Shown in pieces: positions 33,399-39,139 of a DNA stretch of 42,013 nt (within the stretch, counting starts at the first letter, position 1; each line of letters starts with the position of its first letter). The DNA is from JARYMI01 sp037444845 (lineage in GTDB: Bacteria; Acidobacteriota; Aminicenantia; Aminicenantales; UBA8522): assembly GCA_037444845.1 (NCBI GenBank), contig JBBILQ010000018.1, positions 1-42,013 on the forward strand, read 5' to 3'. The notes below the pieces were generated by a model that saw nothing but the letters and a program-made list of their open reading frames with translations, did no database searches and was not told the origin of the DNA. The position numbers and the translations under genes are program-made.

Positions 33399-35476
33399 CT
33401 TCTTTGATCCTCAGACTTGTTCAGTTTTTTCTCGGATGCTTCGAGCAACGCTTTGACAGCTGGCTGATTCGGGTCAATCTCGAGCGACCGGCGCAGGAGC
33501 GGCAGCGCCCGCTGCGGCTGGTTGAGGTTAACGTAACATTCTCCGGCCATGTTGAGCACGCTCGTCTCAGTGGCTTCGGCCATGAGCCTCTCCAGATAGA
33601 CAAGGGCCTCTGGCCAGTTCTTGAGGCCGGCATGACAGGCCGCAATAATTTTAGAGGCCTCCCTTGATTGTTCTCCTTCGGATAAAGGCATGGCCGCTTC
33701 GAGCGAATCCTGGAAGCGTCCCAGCGCATAGAAGGTCTTGGCCAGAAGGAGTCTCGTCCCCGGTTCATCCCTTAGCGCGACGGCCTGGCCGGCGAGCTTG
33801 AGAGCCTCATCGTATTTTCTGGTCATAACATACTGAGAGGCAAGAAGAAAAAGGTGATCAGGGTTGGGTGATGGACTGTGCACCCTGGCGTAAACCCAGG
33901 GCAGGACGGGCAGCGCCTTGGCGAGAAGCACAAAATTTTCCCTGGCCGAGAGAATCTTTTTCCCGTCTTCACCGACCAGAGAAACCTCGACCGAATAATA
34001 GCCCGGCTTCAGCGAGGCCAGGCTGACCGGGCCGGTATCAATCCCATCACCTTCCCCGGTCAGACTCTCCGCAAGGGTCCTCTTCTGGATGAGGGCTGGC
34101 TCCTCAAGGTCGGCCTGACGAATCTCGAGAAGGACAAAAACGCCTGACGTTGAGCCTGAATCCTTCAATCCCCGCGATCGGACATATGCGCCCATCTCCC
34201 CCCCCGGGGGAAACTCGTTTGCTGCGTTAACGAGATAATGAGTTCCGCCGAATGCAAAGGCGCGGAGCAATCGGCTCTGCGACGCGGGCATCGTCTCGCG
34301 GCTGTGATAGAGGAGAAGAGGGCTGAAACCCGCCTCCTTTTCGGGCACGGCAATCTCGCGGCTGAAGGACGTGAAATCCTGGGCTGTCTTGTTCTTCAGC
34401 AACCCGAAGAGCTTGAACCGGCCGGGAATCACGGGCAGGATATCCTGAAAGGCAAAGGCGCGCCGTTCATGCTCTTTGTACTGCTCCGGTGTGATGGCCA
34501 GAGGAATTTCTTCCTCTTTTTCCAGGACCAGGCTCCCCTCCCCGTCCTCGAGCCTTAAAATCAAACCATAGACGGCCTGATAACGTTCCCCGCGGTCGGC
34601 GAAACTCATCTTCCTTGGCTCGAGCGTCCAGTGGAGGAAAAACCCGCCCTCGTGCTGGAAGATTTTGGCCGCAAACCTGCTTTCGATAAAGGCGTGTGTG
34701 TACTCAGTTTCGACGTAATCTTTATAACTCAGGTAAGTCCGCGCATAGGCGTCGGAGAATTTTTTCTCCGGGACCGATCGGATGCTCGCCAGGACAGCGG
34801 CCGAGGAAAAGGCCGGCGTCTGGAGCGAATGATCGCCGGGGACATAGCTCAGGGAGGCGCTGGCCAGTTCCGCGGAGATTCTCTTGATGACCTGAAAGGC
34901 CGAGGTGCGCGTCAGAGACTTGGCCACCGCCGCCGGAATAACGAGTGTTTCCGGCCCCTCCACACCGGGCGAATAGAGACGGTATTCGCCCAGCCCCTCC
35001 GGCTGATAGAAAATCAGGTAGAAATACGGAGGCAGGCCGTACTCGATTTCTCCCTTGTAATACCAGAGCTCGAGCGGCCAGACCTGGGAGTGCGTCGTGT
35101 AGAAATGCCTTTCCAGCGGAGGGCCCAGCAGGAGATAATAGGTGCCCCGCTCTGTCATGCTGCCGCGCCTTGACGTTCCGCGGCCAAAATTCTGGTCGGC
35201 GAACCGGACTCTTTCCATGTATTCCTTGTAGAACTCGTTCTCCTCGGTGTCGGGATGGGGGTCGCGCTGCCGCCAGAAAAAACGGATGAACTTGTCCCGC
35301 TCTTCTTTAGTTTTGAGCTTTGAAAAAATCTCCCTCTCGGTCTTGGTCATAATCGGGGAGACGTTTTCGAGCCACTCGCGGTGATGCGGGAGGATATCCT
35401 GCGAAAAAAGCGGCAGCCGAATCAGAACTCCGAAAAAGAAGCTTAGAATGACGGCCGAAGAGAACGCGCGTTTCAT
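33395..35476 (-). CDS. Divergent GWxTD-domain protein with C-terminal TPRs (module B)
   Basis: A 693-aa exported protein (MKRAFSSAVILSFFFGVLIRLPLFSQ) related to the module-A GWxTD/TPR protein: FFWRQRDPHPDTEENEF precedes the signature region, and YYLLLGPP follows it. The signature itself reads GSMTERG at about 104-110 where the neighbours have GWQTDRG and GWKTDRG, so the Trp and Asp that name the domain are lost. A beta-rich middle and TPRs from about residue 550 follow (YVMTRKYDEALKLAGQAV, MAGECYVNLNQPQRALPLLRRSL). It is the first gene of the (-) arm of module B, coupled to the TPR/CpD gene. The start ATG 35476 has only a weak AGGT upstream. Confidence 0.82.
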   Translation of the reverse strand: MKRAFSSAVILSFFFGVLIRLPLFSQDILPHHREWLENVSPIMTKTEREIFSKLKTKEERDKFIRFFWRQRDPHPDTEENEFYKEYMERVRFADQNFGRGTSRRGSMTERGTYYLLLGPPLERHFYTTHSQVWPLELWYYKGEIEYGLPPYFYLIFYQPEGLGEYRLYSPGVEGPETLVIPAAVAKSLTRTSAFQVIKRISAELASASLSYVPGDHSLQTPAFSSAAVLASIRSVPEKKFSDAYARTYLSYKDYVETEYTHAFIESRFAAKIFQHEGGFFLHWTLEPRKMSFADRGERYQAVYGLILRLEDGEGSLVLEKEEEIPLAITPEQYKEHERRAFAFQDILPVIPGRFKLFGLLKNKTAQDFTSFSREIAVPEKEAGFSPLLLYHSRETMPASQSRLLRAFAFGGTHYLVNAANEFPPGGEMGAYVRSRGLKDSGSTSGVFVLLEIRQADLEEPALIQKRTLAESLTGEGDGIDTGPVSLASLKPGYYSVEVSLVGEDGKKILSARENFVLLAKALPVLPWVYARVHSPSPNPDHLFLLASQYVMTRKYDEALKLAGQAVALRDEPGTRLLLAKTFYALGRFQDSLEAAMPLSEGEQSREASKIIAACHAGLKNWPEALVYLERLMAEATETSVLNMAGECYVNLNQPQRALPLLRRSLEIDPNQPAVKALLEASEKKLNKSEDQRR

Positions 35477-35567
35477 CGGTGTTATTACCTATTCAAATTA
35501 TCACAACCATCCTTTCGTTTCAAATCTGGCCCGGGGATCACAGAAAATCCAAAAAAGCGCAGCAGTG

Positions 35568-35581
35568 TTCAAAATTTTGAA
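35568..35581. promoter_or_regulatory. 14-bp perfect palindrome, possible regulator site
   Basis: TTCAAAATTTTGAA reads the same on both strands. Its centre lies about 100 bp before the start expected from the -24/-12-like element at 35648-35662, a position usual for activators of sigma-54 promoters. It could also serve the divergent GWxTD gene at 35476. Confidence 0.4.
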
Positions 35582-35640
35582 TGTCTTCAGTTTTATCAAG
35601 GGAAAAAAATCCGGGGGAGATATAAAAAAATCGCTGAGGC

Positions 35641-35670
35641 TTGACATTGGCATAATTTTTGCTCTATAAA
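35641..35670 (+). promoter_or_regulatory. Overlapping sigma-70-like and sigma-54-like promoter of the module-B receptor
   Basis: TTGACA (35641-35646), 18-bp spacer, TATAAA (35665-35670). Inside it, TGGCA (35648-35652) and TTGC (35659-35662) stand at the exact GG-to-GC distance of -24/-12 elements (12 bp). Either reading gives a start near 35674-35677. The 35477-35800 gap has no convincing gene besides the short leader frame. Confidence 0.5.
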
Positions 35671-35732
35671 GGAAATAATGAAATTTATAAATATTTGCAT
35701 CTATAGATATAAAGGAGGTGGGAATAGAAGGA

Positions 35733-35804
35733 ATGCTAAAAAAGCAATGGGGTGAGGAACCTATTCCTCAAGGCAAATCAGAGCGAGAGAAGGAGGAAAA
35801 ATGA
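35733..35804 (+). CDS. Possible 23-codon leader peptide before the module-B receptor
   Basis: The ATG at 35733 follows AAAGGAGGTG (35711-35720) and a nearer GAAGG. The frame ends in TGA overlapping the receptor ATG 35801 (ATGA). The product would be about MLKKQWGEEPIPQGK followed by SEREKEEK. Position and length match the frame before the module-A receptor. The unusually strong AAAGGAGGTG, too far from the receptor start to serve it, is the main reason to take it seriously. Confidence 0.35.
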   Translation: MLKKQWGEEPIPQGKSEREKEEK

Positions 35805-38542
35805 AGACTAAATTTTCGCTGACGCTACTGACGCTTCTTCTCATCTTTTCACCCCTGGCCTACGGTCAGTCCAGAGAGACTGGCGCTATCGTTGGCAATG
35901 TAGCCGATCAAGATGGGGCGCCTCTTCCGGGTGTCACCATGAGCCTCTCCGGTCCCAGTCTTATGGGAACCCGGAGCTTCGTCACTGAACCTGACGGCGC
36001 CTACCGCTTCCCTGCTCTTCCGCCCGGCGTTTACACTCTGAAAGCCGAGCTTCCCGGGTTCGCTACAGTCGTCCAGGAGAACATCCGCCTGACCACGACC
36101 GTCCGGCTGACCGTGGACATCACCATGAAGCAGGCTGTCGTTGCCGAAGAGGTGACGGTCGTCGCCAAATCGCCGACCGTCGACATCAAGTCTACGGAAA
36201 CGGCTTCCGTCACTCTCTCCAACGAGATTTTGAGAAATATTCCTTACAGCCAGTTCACGACTGACATCGTCAACATGGCTCCAGGAGTCGTGAGCAACGT
36301 CGCCTTTGGCGCCTCCCAGAACACGGGAATCGCCTATTCTATGGACGGAATCAACGTGGCTGACCCTGATGCCGGGTCGGCCTGGGTATTCCTCGACCAC
36401 AACATCATCGAGGAATCCAAAATCATGGGCATCGGGCTTCCGGCAGAGTACGGCAACTTCACCGGAGTGATCTTCAACCTGGTGACGAAGAGCGGGGGCA
36501 ATAACTATGCCGGCCACATGGAATTCGTTTTTCAGGGCCAGAAGGACGACAGACCCAAGGGTTTTTGGCAGCAAGACAACAATAAAGCCTACACCCAGGA
36601 CTTCCCCAAGTTGACCTCGCCAAGGTACAGGTTGATTGATGGCAACGCCCATTTAGGCGGCCCGATCCAGAAGGACAGACTCTGGTTCTATGTCGGGACT
36701 CAATTCCAGCAATTCGCCGATTGGGCGACGGGCTTCCCCGAGCCCAGGCAATACAATCAGCCCAGGCTTTTCGTGAAGTTGACGTCCCAGCTCGACCCCA
36801 GCTTGAACATGACGGGATCTTTGGAAATTGACACCTACGACGGAAAAAACCGCGGCGCAGGAGCCACTGTCGCGCCAGATGCCGTGGTGAACCAGAAATC
36901 GCCTGAAATCGTCGGCAATTTCAGCCTGACCAGAATTCTCAGCCCGAAGACCTTCTTCGACGTCAAAGCCGCTTACTTCTGGGGTTATTATTATCTGGAC
37001 CCGGAGGTAGGAAAAGACGTGGCCTCTCATTTCAGCCTGGACGAGAACTTTCTTTACAAAAGCGCCGGCTACTTCTACTACGCTGACCGCACCCGATTCC
37101 AGACCAATGCCAGCCTCACCCACTATGCCGAGGACTTCATCACGGGCAACCACGACTTTAAGTTCGGCGTTGAGGTCGAGCGTTCGACGACCAGAGATAG
37201 ATACGGCTACACCGGGCCAAACCACATGGTATACCAAAGCTATGGCAATCCTACCAAGGGCTTCACGCCTTATCTTGCCTATCAGTATGAAGGCTACGAC
37301 GTGAGCACCCGCTATACACGAGTTGAAGCTTTTGCTCAGGATTCCTGGCAGATCACGCGGAGAATAAACATCAACCTCGGCGTGCGCTTAAGCCAGAATT
37401 GGGGTGATATCAGGGACGTGGGCGTTGTCTACAACACGAATCGGATCGCTCCGCGACTTGGCTTTACCTTTGACCTCCTCGGCGACAAGAGCACGGTCTT
37501 CAAGGCCCACTACGGCCTGTTCACCGAGGCCATGTTAGCCAGCTATCACAGCCGACTCAACCCGGCAGAAGCTTACAACGACTTCATCTCCTACTACTGG
37601 GATGGGAAAAAGTGGGTGGAGTTCGACAGAACCGTGCACGAAGAGCTCTACAGCATGGCCGATGACATCAAACACCCGTACATGAATCAATTCACCGTCA
37701 GCCTGGAACGGGAGCTTTTCAGGGATGCGTCTTTCTCAATCTCTTATGTCTACCGCGACTGGAAGAACATCATCTCCTGGTATGACACGAAGGCAACCTA
37801 CAGAAAAGTTCCGATCACGGTTGCTTACCACGTCAACAAGACATTCGACGTTTACGAGCGGACTTCCGTTGCCCGCTCCTACATCATCGATAACATTGAA
37901 GAAGGACAACCCTGGGTTCTGGGCAACCCCTACCGCAGGTACCGGGGATTGACACTCATGTTCAACAAGCGTTTCTCCAACAAGTGGCAGCTTCTGGCTT
38001 CCTATGTCTACTCCAAAGCCTGGGGCACCCAGGACAACGGTTTCGCTGATGATGTTGGATGGAATTCCAGGGATGGACTCTGGCCCGGAGACCCTAACTT
38101 CTGGACTAATGCTGACGGGAATTCAACTTTTGACCCGACTCACATGCTCAAAATCCAGGGGACGTACATCCTGCCCTTCGACATCGCCCTCAACGCATAT
38201 TTCAGGGCCGTCACCGGAAACACCTGGACAACCCGCTTCAGGACGAGAAGGCTGGCTCAGGGCCGGGTGACTTTCTTCGCCGAGCCGCGCGGCTCCAACC
38301 ACTACCCGATGCAGAAAATTCTCGATATGCGAGTGGAGAAAATCTTCACGCTGGCCGATAAGTACAGGCTGGGGCTTATGCTCGACGTCTTCAACGTGTT
38401 CAACGTCGACACCATCACATCCTGGGGAACCCGAATAGGCTTCGACTGGCTGCCAGGTCAGTGGTCATCCACCGAAGGCCATGACCTCTACGCTATTGTC
38501 CGGCCACGCCAGCTTCGCCTGGGTGTCCGGTTGATTTTCTAA
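35801..38542 (+). CDS. Oar-like TonB-dependent receptor with N-terminal carboxypeptidase-regulatory-like domain (module B)
   Basis: A 913-aa outer-membrane receptor, paralogue of the one at 29600-32389. It has a signal peptide (LTLLTLLLIFSPLAYGQ), a CarboxypepD_reg-like domain (GAIVGNVADQDGAPLPGVTMSL, DGAYRFPALPPGVYTLKAEL) and a plug with VTVVAKSPTVDIKSTETASVTL and YSMDGINVADPDAGSAWV-type motifs nearly identical to the paralogue. The barrel ends LGVRLIF. Differences concentrate in putative extracellular loops (for example around residues 340-370 and 460-500), as expected if ligand choice diverged while the machinery stayed the same. GAAGGAGG is 5 bp before ATG. Two hairpins follow the stop. 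Confidence 0.92.
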   Translation: MKTKFSLTLLTLLLIFSPLAYGQSRETGAIVGNVADQDGAPLPGVTMSLSGPSLMGTRSFVTEPDGAYRFPALPPGVYTLKAELPGFATVVQENIRLTTTVRLTVDITMKQAVVAEEVTVVAKSPTVDIKSTETASVTLSNEILRNIPYSQFTTDIVNMAPGVVSNVAFGASQNTGIAYSMDGINVADPDAGSAWVFLDHNIIEESKIMGIGLPAEYGNFTGVIFNLVTKSGGNNYAGHMEFVFQGQKDDRPKGFWQQDNNKAYTQDFPKLTSPRYRLIDGNAHLGGPIQKDRLWFYVGTQFQQFADWATGFPEPRQYNQPRLFVKLTSQLDPSLNMTGSLEIDTYDGKNRGAGATVAPDAVVNQKSPEIVGNFSLTRILSPKTFFDVKAAYFWGYYYLDPEVGKDVASHFSLDENFLYKSAGYFYYADRTRFQTNASLTHYAEDFITGNHDFKFGVEVERSTTRDRYGYTGPNHMVYQSYGNPTKGFTPYLAYQYEGYDVSTRYTRVEAFAQDSWQITRRININLGVRLSQNWGDIRDVGVVYNTNRIAPRLGFTFDLLGDKSTVFKAHYGLFTEAMLASYHSRLNPAEAYNDFISYYWDGKKWVEFDRTVHEELYSMADDIKHPYMNQFTVSLERELFRDASFSISYVYRDWKNIISWYDTKATYRKVPITVAYHVNKTFDVYERTSVARSYIIDNIEEGQPWVLGNPYRRYRGLTLMFNKRFSNKWQLLASYVYSKAWGTQDNGFADDVGWNSRDGLWPGDPNFWTNADGNSTFDPTHMLKIQGTYILPFDIALNAYFRAVTGNTWTTRFRTRRLAQGRVTFFAEPRGSNHYPMQKILDMRVEKIFTLADKYRLGLMLDVFNVFNVDTITSWGTRIGFDWLPGQWSSTEGHDLYAIVRPRQLRLGVRLIF

Positions 38543-38550
38543 AGCAAAAA

Positions 38551-38579
38551 GGGGACGGTCCTCCTTGAGGACAGTCCCC
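38551..38579 (+). terminator. Hairpin directly behind the module-B receptor
   Basis: GGGGAC-G-GTCCTC (38551-38563) pairs with GAGGAC-A-GTCCCC (38567-38579) around a 3-base loop. It is followed by a short A/T stretch without a long T-run. It resembles the hairpin at 3341-3381. Confidence 0.55.
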
Positions 38580-38600
38580 ATCTTTACGACCAGCGCTCGA

Positions 38601-38630
38601 GGGGCGGCGGCCTCCCCGCCGCCCCTTTTA
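38601..38630 (+). terminator. Rho-independent-type terminator
   Basis: A perfect 10-bp GC stem, GGGGCGGCGG (38601-38610) with CCGCCGCCCC (38616-38625), a 5-base loop, then TTTTATCTTCT. This is the clearest terminator in the window and closes the receptor transcript. Confidence 0.8.
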
Positions 38631-38635
38631 TCTTC

Positions 38636-38760
38636 TAATGAGCCTCAATTTTCTGACGAGCGTCTTTTTTATGATGAGTGCCCTTTCTCTAATTAGAGTC
38701 TATTATCTATGAGCCTCTGTTCTCTGATGAGCGCTTATTCTCTGGCGAGCCTCTCATTTT
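38636..38760 (+). repeat. Degenerate 18-bp tandem array, seven units
   Basis: Units start at 38636, 38654, 38672, 38690, 38708, 38725 and 38743. All are 18 bp except the fifth (17 bp). The approximate consensus is TGATGAGCSTCTNTTCTC. Because 18 is a multiple of three, one frame reads hexapeptide-like repeats (MSLNFL, TSVFFM, MSALSL, IRVYYL, stop). The one-base loss in unit 5 breaks the frame, and a second frame MSLCSL-MSAYSL-ASLSFL opens at 38709. No long spacer-repeat structure exists, so this is not CRISPR. Confidence 0.65.
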
Positions 38761-38767
38761 TATTCTT

Positions 38768-38788
38768 CCTCTCCCCTGGCGGGAGAGG
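38768..38788. repeat. Palindromic repeat core before the DUF559 gene
   Basis: CCTCTCCC (38768-38775) pairs with GGGAGAGG (38781-38788) over a 5-base loop, followed by AGAAAGGTGAGGGGG. The same C-rich/G-rich core occurs inside the elements at 1711-1814 and 41721-41860, but their outer ends are missing here. The trailing GTGAGGGGG supplies the likely ribosome-binding site of the next gene. Confidence 0.55.
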
Positions 38789-38806
38789 AGAAAGGTGAGG
38801 GGGCAG

Positions 38807-39139
38807 ATGAAGAAGCAAAACATCTGCTTGGCAAAAAAACTCAGATGCAGGTCAACTGAAGCAGAAAAATTAGTTTGGAGATATCTCCGGGCAAGGCGGC
38901 TCGCTGGCCTGAAATTCAGAAGGCAACATCCGATCGGAAAATATATCACAGATTTCATATGTCTCGAAAAAGGTATTATAATTGAGATTGACGGCGGTCA
39001 GCATGCAAATGAGAGAAATAAGGACCGGGAAAGAGAGGCCTGGCTCAAGAACCAGGGCTTTAAAGTGCTTAAATTCTGGAATAACGAGGTTTTGGAGAAC
39101 CTTGAGGGCGTCTTAGAGGCCATCAGGTCAAATGTCTAA
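38807..39139 (+). CDS. DUF559-family small endonuclease-like protein
   Basis: A roughly 110-aa protein of the DUF559 family, related to the very-short-patch-repair endonuclease fold. STEAEKLVWRYLRARRLAGLKFRRQHPIG-type N-terminal helices are followed by a PD-(D/E)XK-like core: YITDFICLEKGIIIEIDGGQH supplies the acidic residues, and VLKFWNNEVLENLEGVLEAI ends it. ATG 38807 is chosen over an in-frame GTG at 38795, because GTGAGGGGG lies directly before it. Its stop overlaps the sulfatase-like gene by 8 bp. DUF559 genes are widespread, often solitary and possibly mobile; cellular role unknown. Confidence 0.85.
   Translation: MKKQNICLAKKLRCRSTEAEKLVWRYLRARRLAGLKFRRQHPIGKYITDFICLEKGIIIEIDGGQHANERNKDREREAWLKNQGFKVLKFWNNEVLENLEGVLEAIRSNV

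Noticed and set aside
35448..35669. 73-codon frame on (+) in the module-B gap
   Set aside because: It overlaps the start of the GWxTD gene and the receptor promoter and shows no recognisable protein features.
38636..38760. CRISPR array
   Set aside because: Units are contiguous 18-mers without unique spacers, and no cas genes are present.
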